Source of the DNA: Actinomycetota bacterium
GTDB taxonomy: Bacteria; Actinomycetota; Acidimicrobiia; Acidimicrobiales; Ilumatobacteraceae
Length of the DNA stretch: 64,000 bases
Direction: 5' to 3'
Assembly (NCBI GenBank): GCA_016700055.1
Contig: CP064997.1
Span: 3,100,001-3,164,000, forward strand
Under the pieces are notes generated by a model, which saw only the letters and a list, made by a program, of their open reading frames with translations, was not told where the DNA came from and searched no databases. This document shows positions 42,956-51,286 of the stretch, in pieces; position 1 is the stretch's first letter, and every line of letters begins with the position of its first letter. The position numbers were made by a program, and so were the translations under genes.

Positions 42956-43054
42956 CGTCTCCGCGGGCGGGCCGCACTTCCCAACCTTGTCCTCTTGCAC
43001 CCGGTGGCGCCGGGCGCGTCACTCATCATGGAGGACTGGTGAGAGGAGGTAGCA

Positions 43055-43615
43055 ATGCGGAGGAGCTGGTTGTCACCGGTCATCGCCGCGCTTTCGCTGC
43101 TGCTCGGAGCCTGTGGCGGCGACGACGGCGTCTCGACGCCACCAACCGCCGAGGGCACGGTCGAGTCCCAGACCACCGGCGGCGCACCCGACACGACGAC
43201 CGCGCCCACCACGAGCACGGTCGACACGAGCGTGGCGGTCACCGAACCGGAGGTGACCGAGGTGACGGAGGTGGCGGAGAGCACCGCACCGGCAGGTGCG
43301 GAGCTGCTCACGACTGCTGCCGTCGAATCGTGCCTGCGTGACACGGGGCTCCAGGTGACCCCCGGCGCGGTGCTGCTGTCGGGTGTCAGCGGGATCGGAG
43401 TGAACGCCGCGGACGAGACCGACACCGCTGGCTTCTCGGTCGTGGTCTTCGTCTTCGAGAGCGAGGCGGCGGCAGAGGCCGAGAAGGGGTTCCTGAGCGA
43501 CATGCTCGGCACCAACGCCGAGTACGTCGTCAGCAAGAACGCGCTGGTGTTCAACGGCAACGCGGCCGGCGAGTTCCGCGACCAGGTGCTCGGCTGCGTC
43601 GAGGCCGAGTCGTAG
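43055..43615 (+). CDS. lipoprotein of unknown function
   Basis: A 186-residue exported lipoprotein: lipobox LLGAC (Cys20), a Thr/Ser/Glu-rich linker (about 25-80), and a small compact domain (about 85-186) with two cysteines (ESCLRDTG and VLGCVEAES) likely disulfide-bonded. ATG 43055 has GAGAGGAGG 5 nt upstream, one of the few strong Shine-Dalgarno sequences here. Family not recognised. Confidence 0.72.
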   Translation: MRRSWLSPVIAALSLLLGACGGDDGVSTPPTAEGTVESQTTGGAPDTTTAPTTSTVDTSVAVTEPEVTEVTEVAESTAPAGAELLTTAAVESCLRDTGLQVTPGAVLLSGVSGIGVNAADETDTAGFSVVVFVFESEAAAEAEKGFLSDMLGTNAEYVVSKNALVFNGNAAGEFRDQVLGCVEAES

Positions 43616-43631
43616 CTGGCCCGCCAGCCCG

Positions 43632-43679
43632 GAAGTGCGATATCTCAGGACACCCGTCTGTCTCCAGATATCGCACTTC
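43632..43679. repeat. long perfect hairpin (14-bp stem, 20-nt loop)
   Basis: GAAGTGCGATATCT (43632-43645) and its exact complement (43666-43679) around a 20-nt loop. It lies after the lipoprotein gene in a 244-bp non-coding interval. No T-tract follows, so it is not a standard terminator. Confidence 0.6.
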
Positions 43680-43706
43680 GGCGCGCCCGGGCCCGAAGAT
43701 GGAGCC

Positions 43707-43727
43707 GCCCCCGGCGAAGCCGGGGGC
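43707..43727. other. second hairpin in the 43616-43859 interval
   Basis: GCCCCCGGC-GAA-GCCGGGGGC, a 9-bp GC-rich stem with a 3-nt loop, followed near 43744 by CACCC-CCGAA-GGGTG. The interval between the convergent lipoprotein and TetR genes shows only these structures and no open frame with similarity; termination from either side is plausible. Confidence 0.45.
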
Positions 43728-43859
43728 AGGACTCCCAGAGGGTCACCCCCGAAGGGTGTGCCCGGTGCCGCACGAGCGGCATCTGTGCCGTGATGGTGCG
43801 CCCGTCGGGCGTCGATGTCAACCCGGTCGAAAGTCCCTGTTGCGCACCGTCACCGAGTG

Positions 43860-44927
43860 CTAAGAGCGGTCGATCAGCTCCATCCGGCGCGCGGCGAAGC
43901 GCCATCCGCTGCCTGTGCGCCGGTAGCGGTCGTGGTAGACGGCGGCGAGCTGGCCACGCGTGCCGTCGTTGAGCTGGAACCGTTCCTCGATGGTGACCCG
44001 ACCGGTGCCGGTACCGGCGTCCTCGTCGACGTCGAGGATCACCGTCGACGCGCTCTGCACCACCCATCGGAAGCGGGAGAAGCCCCGCTCGAACGCGTTC
44101 ACCACGGCGGGCCGTCCCTCGACGGCGCCGCGGCCGAGGTCCCACAGGGCGTCGTCGGTCCAGGTGGCGGCAAACGCCTCGGCGTCCCGCCGTAGTACGG
44201 CGTCGCCGTAGCGGTCGATCAGCGCCCGGATGGCGAGCTCGGTGGCCGGGCTGGGGGGCGGCGTCGCCTCCGACGTGGTGGGTGCCGCGGCACTGGTGTC
44301 GACGGCGCCGCGCCCGGCCGGATCGGCGAGCGCGGCGGCGCGGATCCCCATCTCCGCCGCCGCCGCAACGCGTACGTGCTCGATCACCTGGTCACGCGTG
44401 ACGACGTCGACGTGCGCGGCGAACTGGACCGCCAGCCCGTCGATGAGCGACGTCAACCTCAGGGCGGCGCCGTGCGGATCGGCGCAGCGGAACTCGCCCG
44501 AGCGCAGGCCGGTCTCGATCACCCGCTCGATGAGCTCGGTCGACTGGCGGTCCAGCTCCTGGCTGATCGCCTTCAGCTCCGGATGGCGCAGCGCCTCGCC
44601 CCACGCGTCGATCCAGAGCATCCACTCGACGTCGTCGCTGCCCTCCGGCACCGACTGCTGGATGAGCGCGTCGAGCTTGCCGATCGCGGAGGGTGCGGCC
44701 TCGATCTCGGCCTCCATCTCGGCCAGGTCGAGAGATGCGGCGTGGCGGAAGGCCTCGGCGAGCAGTTCGTCCTTGGAGTCGAAGTGGTAGTGGATCAGAC
44801 TCGTCGACACGCCGAGCCTCGAGGCGACGTCGGAGATGCGCGTGTGGGCGAAGCCGCGCTCGATCAGTACCTCACGGGTGATGTCGAGGATCTCGGTGCG
44901 GCGCTCTTCGACGGTCGGCTTCTTCAC
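43860..44927 (-). CDS. TetR-family regulator fused to a SnoaL-like domain
   Basis: A 355-residue protein. Residues about 8-60 are a TetR helix-turn-helix (ILDITREVLIERGFAHTRISDVASRLGVSTSLIHYHFDSKDELL), followed by the TetR ligand/dimer domain to about 200, a Pro/Thr-rich linker (about 205-225), and a SnoaL/NTF2-like cone domain (about 228-355, with AIRALIDRYGDAVLRRDAEAFAATWTDDALWDL). Such cone domains bind or isomerise small hydrophobic molecules, so the fusion may give a second ligand sensor or an enzyme. GTG 44927 follows TAGCGT by 9 nt. Confidence 0.85.
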   Translation of the reverse strand: MKKPTVEERRTEILDITREVLIERGFAHTRISDVASRLGVSTSLIHYHFDSKDELLAEAFRHAASLDLAEMEAEIEAAPSAIGKLDALIQQSVPEGSDDVEWMLWIDAWGEALRHPELKAISQELDRQSTELIERVIETGLRSGEFRCADPHGAALRLTSLIDGLAVQFAAHVDVVTRDQVIEHVRVAAAAEMGIRAAALADPAGRGAVDTSAAAPTTSEATPPPSPATELAIRALIDRYGDAVLRRDAEAFAATWTDDALWDLGRGAVEGRPAVVNAFERGFSRFRWVVQSASTVILDVDEDAGTGTGRVTIEERFQLNDGTRGQLAAVYHDRYRRTGSGWRFAARRMELIDRS

Positions 44928-44936
44928 CGTTGCCGC

Positions 44937-44942
44937 ACGCTA
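44937..44942 (-). promoter_or_regulatory. -10-like TAGCGT for the TetR-SnoaL gene
   Basis: TAGCGT on the minus strand, 9 nt before GTG 44927. Confidence 0.4.
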
Positions 44943-45046
44943 GCCACCGCTGTGCGCATCTCGAACGTCGCGGCGCCGGTGACTGATCACCTACCGTCTC
45001 TTCCGATCCGGTGCCACTCGGCGCGACCAGGAAGGAAGGCTCACTG

Positions 45047-45841
45047 ATGGCTCGCCTTACGAGGCTGTCCAGGTCGATCGCGGGCAAGCGAGCGCTGGTC
45101 ACCGGCGCCGGCAGCGGGATGGGCCGGGCGACGGCTCATCTGTTCGCCGACGAGGGCGCGCAGGTCGCGGTCGTCGACGTCGACGCCGAGCGGGTGCTGC
45201 AGGTGGTCGACGAGGTGCGCGCGGCCCACGGCATCGGCGCCGCGGAGGGCTTCGTGGTCGACGTCGCCGACCGGGAGGCGATCCAACAGCTCGTCGTCGA
45301 CGTCGTGGAACGCCTCGGCGGGATCGACATCGTTGTTAACAACGCCGGCGTGTCCGCGGTGACCTCGGTGTTCTCGCCCGACGACGAGTTCGAGGCCGGC
45401 TGGGAACGCACGCTCACGGTCAACCTCGGCGCCCACGTGCGCTTGGTGCGTGCCGCCCTGCAGCACCTGCGCGCCGCCGACGGCGGGGGACGGGTGGTGA
45501 ACATCGCCTCGACAGAGGCGATCGTGGCCACGGGCGGGATCGCCGCGTACTCGGCCTCCAAGGCCGGTGTCACCGGGCTGACGCGCAGCCTGGCGGTGGA
45601 GCTCGGCCGGTTCGGGGTCACCGTCAACGCGATCTGTCCCGGGCCGATCTCCACCGCGATGACCGCGGGCATCCCTGACGAGGCGAAGGAGACCTATGCC
45701 AGGCGCAAGGTGCCGCTGCGCCGGTACGGCGACCCGGAGGAGGTCGCGCACATGACCCTCGCCCTCTGCCTGCCGTCGGCGAGCTTCGTCACGGGGGCAA
45801 CGATCGTGGTCGACGGGGGGATGACCGTGCGCCACACGTGA
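45047..45841 (+). CDS. short-chain dehydrogenase/reductase
   Basis: A 264-residue classical SDR with TGAGSGMG, NNAGVS, catalytic Ser in NIASTE, YSASK, and ICPGPISTAM; AVVDVDAE favours NAD(H). ATG 45047 has GGAAGGAAGG about 7 nt upstream. Divergent from the TetR-SnoaL regulator 119 bp away, so it may be that regulator's target (inference). Confidence 0.87.
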   Translation: MARLTRLSRSIAGKRALVTGAGSGMGRATAHLFADEGAQVAVVDVDAERVLQVVDEVRAAHGIGAAEGFVVDVADREAIQQLVVDVVERLGGIDIVVNNAGVSAVTSVFSPDDEFEAGWERTLTVNLGAHVRLVRAALQHLRAADGGGRVVNIASTEAIVATGGIAAYSASKAGVTGLTRSLAVELGRFGVTVNAICPGPISTAMTAGIPDEAKETYARRKVPLRRYGDPEEVAHMTLALCLPSASFVTGATIVVDGGMTVRHT

Positions 45842-45851
45842 GCAGGCAGAG

Positions 45852-46958
45852 CTACTGCTTCGCCCCCGGGGCGCCGTCGAGCAGCCCGGTCAGCCCCGTC
45901 GGATCGTGTGCACCGATCACGAACTGCTCCAGGATGCCGATGCCCTCGTCGTCGCCGCAGCGGGCGCGGCAGACGGCCTGGATGTGGGTGTGGTCCAGCG
46001 CGCAGGGATCGTCGACCGGCAGCGTGAAGCGGTCGCCGCCCACGGCGAGCTCGCCCTTCCACACTCCGTGCCCCCACTCCGGGTGCGTGTAGCCGAGGCC
46101 CTTCATCATGAAGTTGTAGAGCGGTTCGAGAACGACCGTGCGCGCCGGGCCGTCCCACGGCACGAGGTCGATCTCGAACGACCGGGCGTAGCGGGTGCCG
46201 GGCTCCCACTCGATGCGGTAGTCGATCGCGCGCATCGCCTCGGCCGGCGTGTCGAGGGGAGCCACGAACCCCGTCTCGTGCCAGCGCCGGCCGTCGACGT
46301 ACTCGTTCACGTCGAAGTGGGTGCTGTAGCGCTCGAAGGAGATCGGTGCCCACAGCCAGTAGAACTGCGGGTCGCCGAGCGGGGCGCCGGTGGGACTGCG
46401 CTCGCCCACGGGCCGGATGCCCCAGGACCGGTCGCGAGAGCCCCAGGTGGAGGAGCTGGCGCACTCGGTGCGCTCGCCGTCCACCTCGACCCAGCCCTCC
46501 CACGTGCCGAACTGGGTGAGGCGCGTGTAGTCGAACAGCACCCGCACACCGACCTGCTGGAGGAAGTGCGGCTCCTGGATCGGCGTGCTCCTGGCGCGAA
46601 ACGTCAGGTCGGCGCGCAGCCCATGCTCGGGAGCGTCGACGAGGAGCTGGAGCGTCTGCAACGGCTCCACCACGACCACCCTCATCGGGCCGACCTCGTT
46701 CGCGTCACGACGGTCGTCGGGCGCGCGGCGAGAAGCGTGCACGTTGACCTGCTCCGTGCCACCGCGCACCACGCTGAACGACGCGTCGGCCACGTGGCGG
46801 TTCGGATAGAGGCCCATCGCCAGCGCGAAGTAGAGCGAGGCGTCGGTCGTGTAGCCGTTGAAGAAGTAGCGGTCGTAGTGGTTCAGGTCCGCGGTCGCAG
46901 TGTGTGCGACCGGCAAGGTGCCCTGATGGATGGGGAAGTCGTCGAAAGAGCTCAGCAC
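45852..46958 (-). CDS. lipocalin-like (AttH/CrtC-related) protein of unknown function
   Basis: A 368-residue protein without signal peptide or membrane helix. It is rich in aromatic beta-strand segments (EGWVEVDGERTE, SWGIRPVG, FYWLWAPISFERYSTHFDVNEYVDG, RSFEIDLVPWDG). The SWGxR block recalls the AttH/hydroxyneurosporene-synthase lipocalin-like fold. GTG 46958 is chosen over GTG 46979 because TACCGT lies 8 nt upstream of it. Function unknown. Confidence 0.6.
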   Translation of the reverse strand: MLSSFDDFPIHQGTLPVAHTATADLNHYDRYFFNGYTTDASLYFALAMGLYPNRHVADASFSVVRGGTEQVNVHASRRAPDDRRDANEVGPMRVVVVEPLQTLQLLVDAPEHGLRADLTFRARSTPIQEPHFLQQVGVRVLFDYTRLTQFGTWEGWVEVDGERTECASSSTWGSRDRSWGIRPVGERSPTGAPLGDPQFYWLWAPISFERYSTHFDVNEYVDGRRWHETGFVAPLDTPAEAMRAIDYRIEWEPGTRYARSFEIDLVPWDGPARTVVLEPLYNFMMKGLGYTHPEWGHGVWKGELAVGGDRFTLPVDDPCALDHTHIQAVCRARCGDDEGIGILEQFVIGAHDPTGLTGLLDGAPGAKQ

Positions 46959-46966
46959 GACGACCG

Positions 46967-46972
46967 ACGGTA
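46967..46972 (-). promoter_or_regulatory. -10-like TACCGT for the lipocalin-like gene
   Basis: TACCGT on the minus strand, 8 nt before GTG 46958. It would place the transcript start at that GTG and exclude the upstream GTG 46979. Confidence 0.5.
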
Positions 46973-47016
46973 GCCCCACCGGGCGACGCGACTGGGAGCC
47001 GCCGACGCGGCGGTCC

Positions 47017-47022
47017 TACGCT
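47017..47022 (+). promoter_or_regulatory. -10-like TACGCT for ctaA
   Basis: TACGCT, 8 nt before ATG 47031. Confidence 0.5.
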
Positions 47023-47030
47023 CGAACCCG

Positions 47031-47990
47031 ATGTCGCCGCGTCGCGTCACCCCTGCCGGATACCAGCGCACCGCCGTGGTCGCGCTCGTCATGCTGTGCG
47101 TGATCGTGGTCACCGGGGCGCTGGTGCGCCTCACCGGGTCCGGACTCGGTTGCACCGACTGGCCGGCCTGCAACGAAGAGCGGATCATCGACGTCTCCAC
47201 CGGCCACGGGGCGATCGAGCAGCTGAACAGGTTGTTCACCGGTGTGGTCGCAATCGCCGTGGCGTTCGCGGTGCTGGGCTCGATCTGGCGCGTTCCTCGC
47301 CGGAGTGACCTCGTGCGGCTGTCGCTCGGCCTGGTTGCCGGCGTGGTCGGCCAGATCGTGCTCGGCGGGATCGTGGTGCTGACCGATCTGCATCCGGCGG
47401 CGAACCAGGGCCACTTCCTGCTGTCGATGATCCTCGTCGCCAATGCCCTGGTACTCGTCAAGCGGGCCGGCGAGCCCGACGGCGCCCGCCGGCTGGCTGC
47501 GGTCGGCCCCGTCACGACCCGTCTGGTGTGGCTCGTGGCCGCTCTCACCACGCTCGCCGTGCTGAGCGGCACCGTCGTCACCGGGACGGGACCCCACGCC
47601 GGCGACGAGGAGGCCCGCCGGTTCGGGTTCGACATTTCGAACGTCGCCCGGATCCACGCAGGTGCGGTGTTGGCCGCCGTCGCCGCGGCAGTCGTGCTCG
47701 GCTGGTGGCTGCTCCGGCGGTCCCGCACCGACCGCGCCGTGTTGGCCCAGCCGCTCGAGACGTTCCTCGTCCTCGCCGTCGTGCAGGGAGCCGTCGGCTA
47801 CACGCAGTACTTCAACGACGTGCCCGCGGCGCTCGTCGCCATCCACGTCGCGCTGGCGACGGCGGTGTTCCTCGCCGCGGTGTGGCTGGTCCTCGCCACC
47901 CGGAAGGCGCTGGCGCCGAGCCAGGAGCCCGGTCAGGCGAACGCGGCCAGGGAGGCCGCGACGCAGCGGAACTCCCTCACCGTGTCGTAG
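47031..47990 (+). CDS. ctaA: heme A synthase (COX15/CtaA)
   Basis: A 319-residue membrane protein with eight helices. Marks: LVRLTGSGLGCTDWPACNEER with the paired cysteines, the EQLNRLFTG segment, NQGHFLLSM and the second-half RIHAGAVLAAV with heme His ligands. It oxidises heme O to heme A for aa3-type cytochrome oxidase in the cytoplasmic membrane. The last 58 bp overlap the convergent nitronate monooxygenase gene. No ctaB or oxidase subunit gene adjoins. Confidence 0.9.
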   Translation: MSPRRVTPAGYQRTAVVALVMLCVIVVTGALVRLTGSGLGCTDWPACNEERIIDVSTGHGAIEQLNRLFTGVVAIAVAFAVLGSIWRVPRRSDLVRLSLGLVAGVVGQIVLGGIVVLTDLHPAANQGHFLLSMILVANALVLVKRAGEPDGARRLAAVGPVTTRLVWLVAALTTLAVLSGTVVTGTGPHAGDEEARRFGFDISNVARIHAGAVLAAVAAAVVLGWWLLRRSRTDRAVLAQPLETFLVLAVVQGAVGYTQYFNDVPAALVAIHVALATAVFLAAVWLVLATRKALAPSQEPGQANAAREAATQRNSLTVS

Positions 47991-48880
47991 AGGATGTCCG
48001 CGACGGGGCGGACCGAGTCGATGCGCCCCGCCACCTGGCCGGCGAGGGCGATCGCGGCCTCCATGTCGCCGCCGAAGTACAGGTCGGCGACGTTGCCGAA
48101 CTCGCTCAGGTCGACGTGCTCGTCACGCTCCAGGCGGCTGGAGCGCTCGGTGCGCAGCGCGCGCAGACCGGGCCGGGAGAAGCGGTTGAGGAAGACCGTG
48201 TCGGTCTCGGCTGCGTCGACGATGGCCCGCTTCCAGTTGTCGTGCACCGGCGACTCGGCCGCCGACACCATCCGCGTGCCCATCTGCACGCCCTCCGCGC
48301 CGAGAGCGAAGGCGGCTGCCATCGAGACGCCGTCACAGATCCCGCCGGCCGCGATCACCGGCACGTCCACACGGGAGGTGACGAGGGGCAGCAGCACCAT
48401 CGTCGAGACGTCGCGCGGGTTCTTGAACCCGCCGCCCTCTCCTCCCTCGACGACGAGCCCGTCGACACCCGCGGCGACGGCCTTCATTGCCGCGGCGAGG
48501 GTCGGCACCACGTGGAAGACGGTGAGCCCGGCGTCTTTCAGCTTGGCCGTGTAGCGCGTCGGGTCGCCCGCCGACGTGGTGACGAAGCGCACGCCCTGCT
48601 CGACGACGAAGTCGACGATCGCCGGGTCGCGCACGAACAGCTGGGCGATGTTGACGCCGAACGGGCGATCGGTGCGCTCGCGCATCGCGAGGATCTCGGC
48701 GCGCACCGCGTCGAGCTCGCCCGACGACGTCTCGATGATGCCGAGCGCGCCCGCCTCGGACACGGCAGCGGCGAGCTGCGCGCGCGCGATCCAGCCCATC
48801 GGTGCCTGCACGATCGGGTAGTCGACACCGAGCAGTTCGCTGACTCTGGTGTGGATCGGTTCCGGGCGGGGTTCGCTCAC
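47933..48880 (-). CDS. nitronate monooxygenase
   Basis: A 315-residue FMN TIM-barrel enzyme of the 2-nitropropane dioxygenase family: PIVQAPMGWIA, FGVNIAQLF, VEGGEGGGF, VIAAGGICDG and GAEGVQMGTR for FMN phosphate. It oxidises nitronates or acts as a quinone-reductase-like enzyme. GTG 48880 overlaps the EamA stop (GTGA) and has TACGGT 8 nt upstream inside the EamA gene. Its tail overlaps ctaA by 58 bp. Confidence 0.88.
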   Translation of the reverse strand: MSEPRPEPIHTRVSELLGVDYPIVQAPMGWIARAQLAAAVSEAGALGIIETSSGELDAVRAEILAMRERTDRPFGVNIAQLFVRDPAIVDFVVEQGVRFVTTSAGDPTRYTAKLKDAGLTVFHVVPTLAAAMKAVAAGVDGLVVEGGEGGGFKNPRDVSTMVLLPLVTSRVDVPVIAAGGICDGVSMAAAFALGAEGVQMGTRMVSAAESPVHDNWKRAIVDAAETDTVFLNRFSRPGLRALRTERSSRLERDEHVDLSEFGNVADLYFGGDMEAAIALAGQVAGRIDSVRPVADILYDTVREFRCVAASLAAFA

Positions 48881-49806
48881 GGCGGTCGACCGTAATCAGT
48901 CGAGGCGCCGGAACCGGTGTCCGGTGCGCGGGCGGCGCGGCCCGTGAGCGCCAGGCCGAGCACCACCACACCGACCCCCGCCCAGCCGGCGGCAGAGAGC
49001 CGCTCGTCGAGCACGACCACGGCCAGCAGTGCCGCCACGAGAGGCTCGGCGAGAGTCAGCGTGACCACCGTCGGCACCGGGAGGCGGTGGAGCCCCCATC
49101 CGAACGACACATAGGCCACGGCGAGCGTGACCACGCCCAGGTGGACGAGCATCACCAGGCCCGATGCGGACGCCACCCAGCCGAGGGGCTGCCACGGCAA
49201 CACGAACGCGGCAGCGGCCGCCCCGACCGTGAACAGCCCGGCCATCGCCGTCGTCGAGTGCATGCCGCGGTCCATCGCCTCGCGCCCGAGCTCCGCGTAG
49301 GCGGCGTAGCCGGCACCGGCGAGCAGCGCGGCGACGATCCCCCATCTGGCGGCTCCGGCTGCGTCGGACCCCTCCGTGCCGGACAGTCCGAGCAGGGCGA
49401 CGCCCGCGATCGTCACCGCCGTGGCCGCCGCGGCGGGCGCGGCCAACCCGCGGCCGCGGGCGATGGCGACGAGCGCGCTGAACACCGGTGCGCTGCCGAT
49501 CGTGACCACCGTCGCCACCGCCACCCCTGCACGCCTGGTGCTGACGAAGAACATGAGCTGATAGGCGGCGACGGCCAGACCGCCTGCCAGCAGCGGGCGG
49601 AGGCAGCGGCGCCAGGGCTGATGGGCCGTCGCCCCGCTCAGGAGCGCGGTGACGACGAGCGACACCGCACCGACCAGCAGCCGCAGCGCGCCGACCCCGA
49701 ACGCGCTCGTCGCGTCCGGGCCGAGCGCTTGCGCGGTGCCGGTCGTCCCCCAGAGCACCGCTGCCAAGAGGACGGCCAGCGCGGGCCGCGACTTGGCGCT
49801 GGGCAT
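48877..49806 (-). CDS. EamA-family (DMT) transporter
   Basis: A 309-residue protein with ten membrane helices in two EamA halves (LLAAVLWGTTGTAQAL near the start; TLAEPLVAALLAVVVLDERLS in the second half). It exports metabolites or amino acids. ATG 49806 gives the normal family length; the longer frame to 49860 adds a non-typical segment. It overlaps the nitronate monooxygenase gene. Confidence 0.85.
   Translation of the reverse strand: MPSAKSRPALAVLLAAVLWGTTGTAQALGPDATSAFGVGALRLLVGAVSLVVTALLSGATAHQPWRRCLRPLLAGGLAVAAYQLMFFVSTRRAGVAVATVVTIGSAPVFSALVAIARGRGLAAPAAAATAVTIAGVALLGLSGTEGSDAAGAARWGIVAALLAGAGYAAYAELGREAMDRGMHSTTAMAGLFTVGAAAAAFVLPWQPLGWVASASGLVMLVHLGVVTLAVAYVSFGWGLHRLPVPTVVTLTLAEPLVAALLAVVVLDERLSAAGWAGVGVVVLGLALTGRAARAPDTGSGASTDYGRPP
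48889..48894 (-). promoter_or_regulatory. -10-like TACGGT for nitronate monooxygenase
   Basis: TACGGT on the minus strand, 8 nt before GTG 48880, within the end of the EamA gene. Confidence 0.45.
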
Positions 49807-49872
49807 TCTGTAGTTGACGTCTACCGACACGACAGAGTGGAATAGCACGCCGCGGGCCACCAGTGCCCGTGG

Positions 49873-51279
49873 ATGCCTCGGGGGGAGACTTTGGGCCAGC
49901 GAAAGCTAGGGCGAGCCTGGCTCGTGCTCGTCGTGTTCCCGACGGCGCTTCTGGCCGCGTTCGGTGCCCTCGCTCTCGGTTTCGGCGCCGCCCCTGCGAG
50001 GGCGCAGGACGACGAGGAAGTCGCCATCCGCGCGATCGTGCGCGATCAACAGCGCGACGAGAGCGGGGGAACCGACAATCAGCCCGTCGCCGGGGTCACG
50101 ATCACGGTCGTCGACGCCGAAGGCGCAGAGATCGGCTCGGCGGTCACCGACGACGAAGGCGTCGCCGACGTTCCGGTTCCGGCACGAGCGGACTACACGG
50201 TGCGCCTCGACGAATCGACGCTGCCCGACGGCATCACGATCGCGCCGAACTCGGCGGCCGAGCAGGCGGTCAGCGAGGGGTCGTTCACGACGGCGAGGCG
50301 AATCGTCAACTTCTTCACCGGCGAGTCCCAGACGGGAGACGAAAGCGGCTTCGAGCGTGTCGCGCAGCGTCTCGCCGACGGCATCCGCCTCGGCCTGGTG
50401 ATCGCGATGTGCGCGGTCGGCCTGTCGTTGATCTTCGGCACCACTGGGCTCACCAACTTCGCCCACGGGGAGATGGTCACCTTCGGCGGGATGATGGCGT
50501 TCCTGTTCAACGTCACCGGCATCGGGTTCCTCGGGTTCCTCGGCTTCTTGCCCCTCGTCGACAGTGACGGTCGGTTCCATCTGGTGATCGCTGCGCTCTT
50601 GGCGACGGTCGCCGGTGGTGTGTTCGGGTGGGCGCTCAACGCCGGGCTCTTCGCCCGCTTGCGGCGGCGCGGCATCGGGTTGATCTCGCAGATGGTGATC
50701 ACGGTCGGGTTGTCGATCCTGCTGCGCAACATGTTCTTGTTCCAGTTCGGCGGCCGTACCCGACCGCTGCGCGAGTACTCGCTGCAAGAAGGCATCGAGC
50801 TCGGGCCGATCACGATCACCCCGCGCGACCTCGTCGTCACGCTGCTGTCGCTGGCCGTCCTGGTGGGGGTGGCGCTCTCGCTCCAGTACACACAGCTCGG
50901 CAAGGCCACGCGTGCTGTGTCCGACAACCCCGACCTCGCCTCGGCCACCGGCATCGACACGCAGAAGGTGATCCGCATCGTGTGGATCGCCGGCGGGGCA
51001 CTCGCCGCGCTCGGCGGTGTCTTCCGCGGGATGGACGAACAGGTCGGGTTCGAGATGGGTGGCAGGCTGCTGTTCCTGATGTTCGCCGCGATCACCCTCG
51101 GTGGCCTGGGGAACGCCTTCGGGGCGCTCGCCGGCGGGATCGTCGTCGGGGTCTTCGTCGAGGTTTCGACGCTCGTGGTGCCGACCGAGCTGAAGAACGC
51201 GCCGGCGCTGCTGATCCTGATCCTCGTGCTGCTGTTCCGCCCGCAGGGGCTCCTCGGCAAGGCACAACGAGTGGGATGA
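49873..51279 (+). CDS. livH: branched-chain amino-acid ABC permease LivH with extra exported domain
   Basis: A 468-residue protein. The LivH core (about 165-468) has eight helices and the usual GLTNFAHGEMVTFGG and VSDNPDLASATGI loops. The front 160 residues are extra: a signal/anchor helix (about 14-44, ending PARAQ) and an exterior transthyretin-like domain (about 48-125: PVAGVTITVVDAEG, AVTDDEGVADVPVPA, YTVRLDESTLPDGI). LivH is normally about 300 residues. TTG 49891, which has GGGGGGAG just upstream, is an alternative start. First gene of livHMGF. Confidence 0.87.
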   Translation: MPRGETLGQRKLGRAWLVLVVFPTALLAAFGALALGFGAAPARAQDDEEVAIRAIVRDQQRDESGGTDNQPVAGVTITVVDAEGAEIGSAVTDDEGVADVPVPARADYTVRLDESTLPDGITIAPNSAAEQAVSEGSFTTARRIVNFFTGESQTGDESGFERVAQRLADGIRLGLVIAMCAVGLSLIFGTTGLTNFAHGEMVTFGGMMAFLFNVTGIGFLGFLGFLPLVDSDGRFHLVIAALLATVAGGVFGWALNAGLFARLRRRGIGLISQMVITVGLSILLRNMFLFQFGGRTRPLREYSLQEGIELGPITITPRDLVVTLLSLAVLVGVALSLQYTQLGKATRAVSDNPDLASATGIDTQKVIRIVWIAGGALAALGGVFRGMDEQVGFEMGGRLLFLMFAAITLGGLGNAFGALAGGIVVGVFVEVSTLVVPTELKNAPALLILILVLLFRPQGLLGKAQRVG

Positions 51280-51286
51280 GAGGACG

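Noticed and set aside
43690..43780. Riboswitch in the lipoprotein/TetR interval
   Set aside because: The hairpins lie at the 3' ends of both flanking genes and no known riboswitch core could be matched.
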